Assembly (NCBI GenBank): GCA_015698045.1 | Contig: BLAL01000285.1 | Location: 806,001-870,000 of the forward strand | Length of the DNA stretch: 64,000 bases | DNA from: Rhizophagus clarus | Taxonomy: Eukaryota; Glomeromycota; Glomeromycetes; Glomerales; Glomeraceae | Reading direction: 5' to 3' | Part shown: positions 43,663 through 53,136 of the stretch, in pieces | Layout: every line of letters starts with the position of its first letter | Position numbering within the stretch: position 1 is the stretch's first letter | Translations under genes and position numbers: made by a program | The notes under the pieces: generated by a model | What the model was told of the DNA's origin: nothing | The model's database searches: none | Seen by the model: only the letters and a program-made list of their open reading frames with translations

Positions 43663-44109
43663 TCACTGACATTCTTTTAAGTTTTTTGGCAAATCACATT
43701 CTTCTCCAATTATTTCAGTCCATCTTCGACGTAATCTTGCACCCCATGTTTTCATATGCTCCCCAGTCTTTCTTGCATGTCTATCAATATATTCACCTTC
43801 TTGATTACCCCCTTGGTTCATTACTTGTGTGGTGGGAGTTGGTGATTGGGATCTGACTTTTCGTGGTACTTCTTTTCTTCGATCCCTTTCACGAACATGG
43901 ATGACTGGTGCTGGTGATCGTGGTCTGGGTATATTGAGAGGGATATGTGCATTCCTTTGGTTGGTATTATCCTCTGGAGGTTGATTACATTGATTTTTAT
44001 TACTTTTATAATGCTGACGAAGTTTAGCTGGTCTTGTGAATTTATATCCACAACAAACACATGTAGTATCTTTTTTATCTGATCTAGGCATTCTATCAAT
44101 AAGTATCAC
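43663..44109 (-). CDS. Zinc-finger basic protein, 148 aa (Polinton part)
   Basis: ATG at 44,107-44,109 or MPRSDKK six codons later. One finger, CVCCGYKFTRPAKLRQHYKS...C, is followed by Arg/Pro/Gln-rich low-complexity sequence (RPRSPAPVIHVRERDRRKE) and a C-terminal helical segment (HMKTWGARLRRRWTEIIGEE). The finger is related to that at 36,600-36,680. It lies directly upstream of the polymerase on the same strand; a DNA-binding or nucleocapsid-like role is possible. Confidence 0.55.
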   Translation of the reverse strand: MILIDRMPRSDKKDTTCVCCGYKFTRPAKLRQHYKSNKNQCNQPPEDNTNQRNAHIPLNIPRPRSPAPVIHVRERDRRKEVPRKVRSQSPTPTTQVMNQGGNQEGEYIDRHARKTGEHMKTWGARLRRRWTEIIGEECDLPKNLKECQ

Positions 44110-44214
44110 CTGTTATATATCGTGTAAACTTTTTCTCAATTTAAAATATTTAATCCTATGACCTCTAATGTTTAATTACTTTTTTTATATTTTTCGAATT
44201 TATGAGAAAATAGG

Positions 44215-45169
44215 GCTAAGTTGCGCCGACCATGCAGAGCATGTGGCAAACCTACTAAGATAGATAAGCCTCCTGGGATTGATAATGACCTATGTAGCTA
44301 TTGTAATAAGAGCCTTTATCAGATTCGTCATGTGAATATTCTTCGGGATAAAGCCCAAATGTTCGATCAATATAATGAAAAGGTTATACTTTGAGGTAAG
44401 ACTTATTTTTTTCTCCTAAAGGTTAGACTTAAAGGCGAGACTTAGAGGTGAGACTTATCTGACTTAATGAATTTCCAAACAAATTGGCTTTAGAAAGGTT
44501 TCCTGTATATTACTTTTAGGTGTGATATAAATATGGTCACTCAGAGGTGAGATTTATTTTTCTTAATGAATTTTTAAATGAATTGACTTTAGAATGGTTT
44601 CCTGTATATCAAGAAAATAATGGTATGCTAGAATAGACTCAATTTTTTTTTAATCAAGAATTTGGATACTGGACAGGATAAATCTCACCTCTTTGAGGTG
44701 AGACTTATCCTGGATTTGTTTACGTTAATGAATCAGCTTTAGAATTAATTCTAGGATAACATAAAATCTGATATGCAAAATGAGCTTGCATTTACGGCCT
44801 GTGAGCACACTCGGACACTTTGGTCCTCGGTGCTCTTGGCCTTTTTTAAAGTCAAGCAATATAGCATACTTTTTTTGTTATATTATTTGAGATTAAAAAT
44901 TGGCCAGCGCGTTAACAAAGATGGTTATCTCCTTTAACTTGAAAACTAAAAATTTGGATAAGAAGATATGTTAACAGAATTTGTGCCCCAGCCTGATTTA
45001 AAACTTAAATTCAATATCGTATTTCGATATGCTTCCTGATGTTGCAATCGAATTTGGATCTCTTAAAAGATTACATAAATTTTTATATTGGGAATTAAGC
45101 CTGGAGGGACTTACACTTGTTTATAGGTATATAGCTAATTTGTCTTAGAAGTCCCAAAATTGTCTATAT
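44215..45169 (-). repeat. Right 955-bp terminal inverted repeat of the Polinton-class element
   Basis: Reverse complement of 30,975-31,929, ending TTTTGTCTATAT... at 45,169 and followed by the target duplication GAAAC. Inner edge at GCTAAGTTGCGCC. It carries the same central palindrome (about 44,672-44,710) and AGGTGAGACTTA boxes, plus a partial copy of the Cys-rich gene. Confidence 0.9.
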
Positions 45170-46640
45170 GAAACGTTAGTAACGTTTTGCTAAAATACGA
45201 AAAAAAAAATCTTTTTTTTTTATTTACAGTGGTCTGTCTCGAAGTGGAGTTCTGGATCTAAAAAAAAGAAAAGCGAAATGTTACTAACGTTTTGCTAAAA
45301 TACAAAAAAAAAGAGCTTTTTTTTTTACTTATAGTAGTCTGCCTTGGAATGGAGTTTCAGACCTAAAAAAAAGAAATACGAAATAAAACATTAACATTTC
45401 GTAAAATATATAAAAAAAAATTATTTTTACCTTCAAATACTTCGGTCTGTTTCAAATTGGAGTTCCAGACCTAAGAAAATAAAACGAATGTTAGTTAATA
45501 TTCGTTAAAATAAAAATAAAATAAAATAATTATTTCAAAATTTTTCACCTTCAAAATAACCCGGTCCACCTTGAAATGGAGTTCTAACTTAAAAAAAAAG
45601 AAATACAAAATAAAACATTAACATTTCGTAAAATATATAAAAAAAAATTATTTTTACCTTCAAATACTTTGGTCTGTTTCAAATTGGAGTTCCAGACCTA
45701 AGAAAATAAAATGAACGTTAGTTAATATTCGTTAAAATAAAAATAAAATAAAAAATTATTTCAAAATTTTTCACCTTCGAAATAATCCAGTCCGCCTTGA
45801 AATGGAGTTCTAGCCTAAAAAAAAAGGAAATATGAAATGAAACATTAACATTTCGTAAAATATATATATAAAAAAAATCATTTCCACCTTCGAATACTTC
45901 AATCTGCTTCAAATTGAAGTTCCAGACCTAAGAAAAATAAAACAAATGTTAGTTAACGTTTGTTAAAAATAAAAAAAAAGGTATTTTTTTTCGAAGTTAC
46001 CTTTGAAATAGAGTCCGAGCCTATATGTTCAGTGTTCCAGACCTAAAAAAAAGATAAACGAATATTAATCAATGTTTGTTAAGTTAATTTAATAAAAAAA
46101 AAAATTATTTCGAAGGCCATACCTTCGAAATGTGGAGTTTGGCTAAGATTTCCAGCAAAAACTCATCTTGAAATGCTGAAACAAGTATAGTTTCGGCATA
46201 ATTTTGTTCACTCATTCCAAAGTCCAGAAGAGCCCTAGTAAAGAAAAAAGTGAGGGAATATCAGAAATGTTTCCAAAACAAAAAAAAAGAAATATGAAAA
46301 AAAATACCTATTTTTTAATTCTGAAGTTCAGAAGAGTTCTGTAAAAGCTGCAAAAGAAATTTTTTTAGATTATCAACCAATCTCTAGATCATATGACACC
46401 GCAGAAGCTGATCGGCTACAAACTTCAATGCAGTAACCTTAGTTAGCGACGTTCGTCAAAATAAAAGTAAATTAAACATTTCGAAGTTTACCTTCAAAAT
46501 GGAGGCCAAAACTTGTTTTTCAGTATTCTGGACCTACAAAAAAGGAAATCAAACGTTAATAGATGTTTGTTAAAATAAAATTAATAAAAAAAAAATTTTT
46601 TTGAAGATTACCTTCGAAAACTAGCGTTAGTTAACGTTTG
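45170..46640. repeat. Right hairpin array of the TIR transposon
   Basis: Resumes with GAAACGTTAGTAACGTTTTGC, the second part of the unit cut at 30,974, followed by a unit of type B (TTTACAGTGGTCTG). The A-B-C order is thus in phase across the Polinton. Units then become more divergent (two nearly identical units at about 45,390-45,560 and 45,610-45,780) and end near 46,640 in A/T-rich DNA. Confidence 0.82.
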
Positions 46641-47237
46641 TTTATAATCATATGTCTGGAACACCGTCGAAAGTACATTTAGGTCTTGTAAAGGGTCTAT
46701 AAAATGATTCTTTTAGAGAGATAGAAAAGTCTATTTAATAAATTTCGAAGCTTAAAAAACTACAAAAAAAGTTTTTTCTTAGGGTATTTTTAGACTTTAA
46801 ATTGAAAGACGTTGAAAAAAATTTATTTCTTTGAAGTGTTAAAAAAAATTGTTTCTTTGAAAGGTGTTGAAAAAAATTATATTTATGAAAAATGTTGAAA
46901 AAAATTGTTTCCTTAAAGTATTGCGAATAAAAAGTTTGTGTCAAAGGAAATTAAATATAGAAAATAAACTGGAAGCTTATCAAAGTTTATCATGCAAAGT
47001 TTATCAAATTAAAGAAGAAAATTGTGATAATCTTTAAAGATTTTTGTACGAAGTGTTTTTAAAAATCTGCAATTTTGGAGATTATCACAAATTTTTCATA
47101 AAAAAATCTTTGAAAAAAATAAAAAAATAATTTTTGCAGTATTGCGCAGATTCTTAACAAAATTGCATAAAAAAAATGCGGCAATCTGCTAAAATCACAG
47201 ATCACTGCAGATCTGAACTGATATAACTTTCCTGATG

Positions 47238-47363
47238 AAAATACATTTTAATTATCAAATGTACTGCCTTTAGCGTATAAGGAATTGATTGGAATACTTC
47301 ATAGCTTATGTCTCTCTGAAGATATTCATAATTCACTGCTCGATGGACTGAGTTGGTGAACAA
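47238..47363 (+). repeat. 3' LTR of the Ty3 element, second part
   Basis: Matches about 20,194-20,318 of the 5' LTR (TACATTTTAATTATC, GATATTCATAATTCACTGCTCG), ending TTGGTGAACA(A). The hAT transposon begins about five bases later. Confidence 0.85.
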
Positions 47364-47368
47364 TACAA

Positions 47369-50300
47369 TAAAGTTGTCTGCCGTAAGTATTAATTACGGC
47401 ATTTTGGATTACAACTTGGGTTGCAACCCTGATTTACAACTACGGCTTAAAATTGTAACATGCCATATTAAAGTTGTAATACATAATTATGCTATAAACC
47501 GTAATTAGGTTGTAAATTAGCAAATTATAATTGAGATGGTAAATCATAAATATTAGAATAAAAAATCAGGTTTTTGATTATAAATGGCATATTTTCACGG
47601 AATGTAAAAATTCTAAATTTTAATTCATTACTCGTGTATTTTCTGTAAATATTATAAAACACATTAACAAATAATTATAATAGAAAATTTTCACATTTTT
47701 CTAATTATGCATTTTATTTTATTATATTATACAAATATCTTAAAGAAATATTATATTATCATCACCTACCAAATATATAATGAAAGTAATATTATTAACG
47801 GTAAATTACTAATAATAGAAAATTCATGTATTTTATTTAATTTTTATTAGTACACTTTTCAGGAGTAATTTGTTGATTATAAAATACTACTGATAATCTT
47901 TCCTCTATTGTTTAATTGTTCAATTGAAAATATTTTTTCTTTCTAAAATGACCGAATAAGAGCAAAGACAAAATAATGGTTTAGGTAATACTGAAACTGA
48001 AAAGGAAAAAACAGGTCGTCCATATAGTGGTGTTTGAAAACACTTTGATAGAGGCAAACCCAAAGGTAATAGTTACTGGGAAGGAACCTGTCAATACTGT
48101 GAGAAATTCTACCCACGTGCTAAATCAAGTCTTTTGCGTGCACATCTTGCTAACAGTTGTAAAAATGTTTCTGAAGAGTAGCATCATCATTTTAACTATA
48201 TTTTAGTCAATAACTTGAATGATATTCTAACAGATGAGCCTCTTAATGAATCAAACATTATTGTTAATCTACCTCAAAAATGGAAAAAAAGTGGTAAAAG
48301 TAGTAGCTAATCAATCTGAACCAATAATTACAGAAGTAGATGCATCAATAATTATGAAGCTATTACATTAGCATTTGTTATGACTGGAATTCCCTTTCGT
48401 GTAATTAGTAATCCTTTTTTTGTAAATGCACTGAAAATCCTTAATCCAAGTTATAATGTTCCATCACGTGAAGTTCTTTCTGGACAGTTATTAGATAATC
48501 AAATAGCCAAAGTTAATGACAAAGTTAACAAAATTATAGAATTTGCTACTGACATTACCATCGGTCTTGATGGTTGGACTACTCCAGATGGATCTTCTAT
48601 TTGGAATTTCGTTCTTTTAACTCCATCATGACAGGAATATCTTTATGAACTTGGCAATCATTCTGATCAATCACATACTGCTGAATTTCTGGCTCATCAG
48701 ATTGAGTTAGTAATAGAACACATTGGTAGCAAAAAAATTTCAGCAATTATAACTGACAATGGAGCAAACATAGCAGCTGCAAAATGTTTAATTTGTTCAA
48801 AATATAAAAATATTATGAATATTAGATGCATTGCTCATAGTTATAATCTAATTAGTAAAGATATTATTCAACATACATTTGCAGTAAGAATGATTCGGTG
48901 TGCAAATAGGATAGTTCAATTTTTCAAAAAATCTCATAAAGCAGCAGCTATGTTAAAGGAAAAATCAAGCAACATAAAATTAGTGGTGGTAGCCTTAAAA
49001 CATATATTGAAACCCGGTGGGTAACTGTACATGAATGTGTTTCTTCAATCGTATGACTTAAAATTTGTTTGGAAGAAATTCAAGATGATCATCCTGAAAT
49101 TATTACAACTTCAGCCGTTTTAACAATTCTGCATAGTTGAGGTTTTTTTAGTGATATGCAACATCTTTCAGAAATATTATTACCAATTAAAAATGCAATC
49201 TTAACAGTAGAAGCAGCTCAATCCACACTTGCAGACGCATATATAAATCTTCTGAAAATTGCTGCAGCAATTCAAAACCTTTCTACTGATGAATATAAAG
49301 GATTTCGTAATCACTGTATCAGAAAATTTAATCATAGATTTGAAGAATTTAATGATCCTGCTTACCAACTTGCATTTTTTCTTCATCCAGTATACAAGGG
49401 TGCTGGATTAAAATTTGGTACATTTCCGGTAATTGCAAATTATGCTGGACAATTATGGCAAAGAATGGGTGAAACTAAAAAAAGTTGTGAACAATTGATA
49501 ACCCAATTACACCATTATAAAGATCAAAACGTATTGTAAATGAAAAACTAAACCCTTATATGGCTCCATATTCAATTGGAAGTGATACACCATTAATGTG
49601 GTGGAATACATGTGAAGTCAAGCCAAATCATCTGCAACAATTAGCAATTAAACTCTTTTCCATTACACCAAGTTCTGCATCATATGAACGAATGTTTTCA
49701 TCTTTGGGGTGGCTATATGGAAAGCGCTGAACTCAATTAAAAGTAGATAAATTAGAAGGGTTAGCAAAGATTTATCAGTTTAATCTATCAAATACTGCAG
49801 AACAGCTTTATCAAATTCATGAAGAAATTCCTTCTGAAATGGTAAAAAATATTGCAGAAACAGTTTTTAATGAACTTGAGAAAGAGGTCTCTCCAGAAGA
49901 GCCAGTGAGTGACGAATTGCCAAATCCAGCTGAATACCTTCATACAGACGAGTTGAACTTGAACTTGAATATTTCGGATATGGTTAATTACCGATCTCCA
50001 ATTTTTCACCCTAATGGAACTCATTTTAACAATAATGAGGGAGAGGAATATGGTGACGAATATAGTGAAAATGAAGAAGATTATGAATATGATGTTGATG
50101 AAATTATTATCAGTAGGTTAGAAGAAATGAATGTTAATTGAATAATATATCAATTATTTTTTTTTTTGATAAAATATATCTTAATTAATAAGATATACGC
50201 ATTTGTACACAATCATTTATAAATAAAGTTTTTTTTCAATGTTAAATGATAAATAGTAAGAAATGATATTAATATTTAATACTTTTACAAATTAAAATCC

Positions 50301-50611
50301 TAAGAATTTTATTAAAAATGTTCGTGTAATACAAAAAAATTATTAAAATATTTAAATCAATATTAATAAAATTAATAAACTGCAGTTAAATCTCCAAAAT
50401 AAATTAAATTATGCGATAATATTAATAAAACAATTACAACTATTACAAATATTACACCCATTTCGAGCATTGCATCTATTTTAGATATTGCATCAATTAC
50501 ATGTATTACACCAATTACAGCTAGTTGAAAAGTTATGGCAAGATGTTACAACTCTACGACATTACGTTACAACCTTTCAACTCTGTTACAACTATTACGG
50601 CATGCAACACT
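47369..50611 (+). mobile_element. hAT transposon with BED finger (decayed)
   Basis: Terminal inverted repeats: left TAAAGTTGTCTGCCGTAAG, right (reverse complement) TAGTGTTGCATGCCGTAAT, 14 of 19 matching. Subterminal TTACAACT and TACGGC motifs cluster at both ends (47,380-47,520 and 50,530-50,600). ATACACAA follows the right end and an incomplete ATACAA precedes the left end, fitting an 8-bp hAT-type duplication damaged on the left, where the Ty3 element sits. The transposase relic lies at 47,948-50,141. The sequence after 50,611 continues duplicated unit A. Confidence 0.75.
47948..50141 (+). pseudogene. hAT-family transposase with BED zinc finger (broken)
   Basis: BED finger CQYCEKFYPRAKSSLLRAHL...C near 48,090-48,155. 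The RNase-H-like catalytic core shows the DUF659-type motifs TIGLDGWTTPDGSSIWNFVL and AIITDNGANIAAAKCLI (second Asp), then RCIAHSYNLISKDI. The C-terminal hAT dimerisation region reads ITPSSASYERMFSSLGWLYGKR, with RLEEMNVN at the stop (50,139-50,141). Breaks: TAA four codons in, several TGA codons where Trp or Arg is expected (for example after PYSGV, after TPS near 48,630, and in KR-TQ near 49,728), a frameshift near 49,020, and another near 49,540. About ten lesions; it cannot make a full protein. The acidic C-terminal tail is still open. Confidence 0.82.
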
Positions 50612-50820
50612 AATACACAATGCATGCATATCATTTTTTTTTTAAAATAGTATTTTATTTAAATTTTACCTAAAAGATGAAATTATTTTTACAGTTTCTT
50701 GATTATTTATATGTATGAAAAATAAAATTTGTTGTGTGCATGTTTATTCATTGCTAATGAAATTAATCAAAAAAATCATTATCTTATCTAATTTCAATGT
50801 TACTCATTCTGGTCCTTTTT
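50612..50820. repeat. Downstream end of duplicated unit A
   Basis: AATGCATGCATATCATTTTTTTT, AGTATTTTATTTAAATT and GTTTATTCATTGCTAATGAAATTAATCAAAAAAATCATTA match 57,505 to about 57,825 in unit B, with small indels. The match ends where the hAT-type element starts at 50,821. Confidence 0.75.
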
Positions 50821-51594
50821 TTAGGGATGTTAATTTGCTCAAGCGGTTCAGTTTAAGTTAAGCTTAATACAGCTTTGTGCTTGAAACCAGCTAAAACAAG
50901 CTAAGCAATATTAAATAAATGAGCTGAGCAATAAAGCTTAATTATAGGTTAAGCATGGTTATATTATGTAATATAAATTAATATATTATTTTGTAACTAC
51001 AGTCATAATAAACAAACTTTTATGCTTCACATTTTCCAAAATTTTTTTGCAAAAATTCTATGTTTATATAACTGGTATAATAAATAGTTAAAAATTTAAA
51101 AAAATACCATAGCTCAGGCATTATTAATCCAATCAATATATATTTATCATCATTTGAATCCTCTCAATGAGACGAATCTAATGAATATAAAATCATGAAT
51201 TTTCATTCACTGGATACCAAAATATCTTTAAATGTCCATATAATATTGATCACCATCTGTATATATATATATATATCTAATTTGGCTTATTCTTCGTTTT
51301 CTATAATTATAAATATACTATCTTTTAAATTATGCATTGTTTGTCAATCTTAAAATAATTACAAATTTATAATACATGACATTTATACATTTATAGAAAT
51401 TTTAATTACTAGCTGAATAATTTTTAATAATATTTGCTTAGGCTTGCACGAACTTCTCTGGTGATAGCCTGTTCTGGATTGGGCTAATTGTATGTTTAGC
51501 AACTGAAAACATTTGCTCGCTGGTACACTTGTTGCTTGTAGACTAAAAAATTGTTCAGTGTATTAGTATCATTTGTTAAATTTATATCTATTCA

Positions 51595-52366
51595 TATGCG
51601 CCGATTTGAGGAATTTGCCGATCATCAATTATGTGGCGCAGTACCGATTAAAATCAATCAAAACCGTCCCTACATAAGAAAAAATAAGCCAAAAAATACT
51701 TAAAAAAACTTTTAAGACCTTTTCCAAAAAAATTTACCTCTTTAACCTGAAACCAGTAGAAGAAATTTCTAAAAAAAGGAATAAAAATATTATAAAATTA
51801 GTTTATTTAAAAAAAAAAGTAAGAATAAGCACCAGAATAATGATTTAACGAAAAAAAATTGATTGAAAAATAATTAATAACGAATATCAAATAGATTTTA
51901 ACTAAATAAACTAATCAATATATAATTTAAATTCACTAAAACATCGTTATTAATCTTAGAATTATTTATTTATTGAAAGATTATTTTTGAATAATTTTGC
52001 TGCCTAAATAAATTTTTTTTTATAAACTATTGAAAAAAAAAATAAAAAAATAGCTCCAAGTTATATTTAATGTAAAATAACTACTAATATACTTGCCAAA
52101 ATTCTCAACTTACATAATGTAAAAACTGGTGGAAAAGTTTGATGGGGAAGTTGATGGGGAGTTTAATATGGAGTTTACGAAAGAAAAAAATTTTTTAACG
52201 CTACTTTTGTTGAAGTAATTTCTCGATATTTGTGTCATATGATCATGTAGCACAAGAGTGATCCTTTTTGTGAAACTTATTTAACTTAATTTTTATCTAA
52301 TTATCATCAAATTCCTTAATTTAGGCTAATTTTGTTAATTCCAAAAATCGGCGGATATGTTCCATG
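51595..52366. mobile_element. Possible MITE with CATATSCGCCGATTT ends
   Basis: Left CATATGCGCCGATTTGAGGAATT and right (reverse complement) CATATCCGCCGATTTTTGGAATT form a 23-bp inverted repeat with three or four mismatches, about 770 bp apart. The interior is AT-rich and non-coding. No clear target duplication, so the limits are approximate. Confidence 0.4.
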
Positions 52367-52390
52367 AAATTATTATTGACATACTGTAGG

Positions 52391-52863
52391 TTAGAAGCCT
52401 GCAAACTGAACCCAGATCTGGATCAGCCCAGCCTGGACCTGGGTGCCAGGCCGGGTCTGGGCAAGCAAATTTTAATTAAAAAAAGACCTGGGCCGAGTCG
52501 GGCTGGCAGATTATTTTTGGTAAAACCCAGATTTTCTTAATTCTGGCCAAAATCTCATTAATTCTGGCCAAAATTAAGCTTGTCACAAATTTCTAATTTC
52601 AGATCAGACTTGAAAATCAATATTTTTTATTTTAAGTTCATATACGAGTTGTTTTTTAACCAAACACTATATTTTTATTATAAAACTTTGATTTTATTTT
52701 CTTTCTTCTTTATTTTTTCTTACATATATTAAAAACCAGTCTGGGTCTGGGCCGGGCCCAGGTTTCAGTATTTTCACCCTGGGCTGGGCTGGTCGGCACA
52801 TGATACACTGTTTTCAAATCTGGGCTAGGCCGGGCCTCAAAATATGGCCAAATGCAAGTCTCT
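52391..52863. mobile_element. 473-bp GC-rich MITE (hAT-like, 8-bp duplication)
   Basis: Perfect 8-bp target duplication ACTGTAGG at 52,383-52,390 and 52,864-52,871. Ends TTAGAAGCCTGCAAA and, inverted, AGAGACTTGCATTT. The interior is unusually G/C-rich for this window, with palindromic CCCAGRTCTGG / GCCGGGTCTGGG / GGGCCGGGCCC runs. Non-coding. The duplication length points to mobilisation by a hAT transposase. Confidence 0.7.
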
Positions 52864-53136
52864 ACTGTAGGTATCATCTAAAACTAATTTCTCAGTCATT
52901 GTGATTTATTAAAAAATATAAAATACTAAAAAAATTAGCTATATTACTCAAATGTGCTTAAATAAACGCGTTGAAATTAGGCTTTATATATTTATTAAAG
53001 CTTAATTTGAGCTCATACTATGAAACTGCTAAACAGGCTCAAAGCACGTTTTGAAGCACATATTAAAAGGCTAGAAAAAGTTTGTGCTCAAACTCGATTT
53101 AAATGCTTTGTTGAAGCAATTTAACATCCCTAACTA

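Larger units (their letters stand above)
30975..45169. mobile_element. Polinton/Maverick-class element (fossil, 14.2 kb)
   Basis: Bounded by 955-bp terminal inverted repeats (30,975-31,929 and 44,215-45,169) and a 5-bp target duplication GAAAC (30,970-30,974 and 45,170-45,174; a 6-bp TGAAAC reading is almost as good). It carries a type-B DNA polymerase of the protein-primed kind with an embedded HNH-like motif and an RVE-type integrase, the two hallmarks of the class. Also present are coiled-coil proteins, a Gag-like CCHC protein, a retropepsin-like region, zinc-finger proteins and an F-box/LRR protein. I see no double-jelly-roll capsid, packaging ATPase or Ulp1-type protease. It is slightly broken (about five breaks) with long intact stretches. 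Repeats are about 99% identical, so the insertion is young, younger than the Ty3 element around it. Confidence 0.85.
28779..47237. mobile_element. TIR transposon built of hairpin arrays, split by a Polinton-class element
   Basis: It begins CATCAGGAAAAATTTTGG and ends CTTTCCTGATG: a 10-bp terminal inverted repeat (CATCAGGAAA), followed inside on both sides by CAGATCTGC / TCTGCG-rich subterminal sequence. It sits in the Ty3 3' LTR: the two LTR parts join cleanly when it is removed, leaving a duplication of only two or three A residues at most. Without the 14.2-kb Polinton it is about 4.26 kb. No transposase frame is seen; most of the element is tandem hairpin units. The superfamily is undetermined. 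Confidence 0.7.
19811..47363 (+). mobile_element. Ty3/gypsy LTR retrotransposon (fossil), itself interrupted
   Basis: LTRs of about 507 bp start TGTTAGACGA. The 5' LTR is 19,811 to about 20,318. The 3' LTR starts at 28,396, is interrupted after 28,778 by another transposon, and resumes 47,238-47,363. The LTRs differ at roughly 20 positions (about 96% identity), so the insertion is moderately old. The internal region carries, in order, Gag with a CCHC knuckle (about 20,800-21,750), aspartic protease (about 22,260-22,560), reverse transcriptase (about 22,900-24,050), RNase H (about 24,060-24,420), a Cys-rich module (about 24,500-25,250) and integrase (about 25,650-26,700), which is the Ty3/gypsy order. 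Extra frames lie near the 3' end. It is broken, with several breaks (on the order of ten). The flanks show a partial target duplication (ATACA-like). It lies just downstream of kinase copy A. Confidence 0.9.
50821..53133 (-). mobile_element. Decayed hAT-type element between units A and B
   Basis: Terminal inverted repeats TTAGGGATGTTAA at both ends, extending imperfectly to about 20 bp. Subterminal AAGCTTAA and GCTCA motifs are frequent. A minus-strand fragment at about 51,420-51,545 reads CTSEQMFSVAKHTISPIQNR followed by LSPE, the C-terminal hAT dimerisation signature (compare S-x-x-x-F-S-x-A...RN-x-L-x-P-E). The rest of the transposase is gone. No flanking 8-bp duplication is seen: units A and B directly abut the two ends. 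It contains two nested MITE-like elements. Confidence 0.65.

Noticed and set aside
28779-47237. One giant 18.5-kb transposon carrying the polymerase and integrase
   Set aside because: The inner 14.2 kb has its own long inverted repeats and target duplication, and the hairpin array is in phase on both sides of it, so it is a separate, later insertion.
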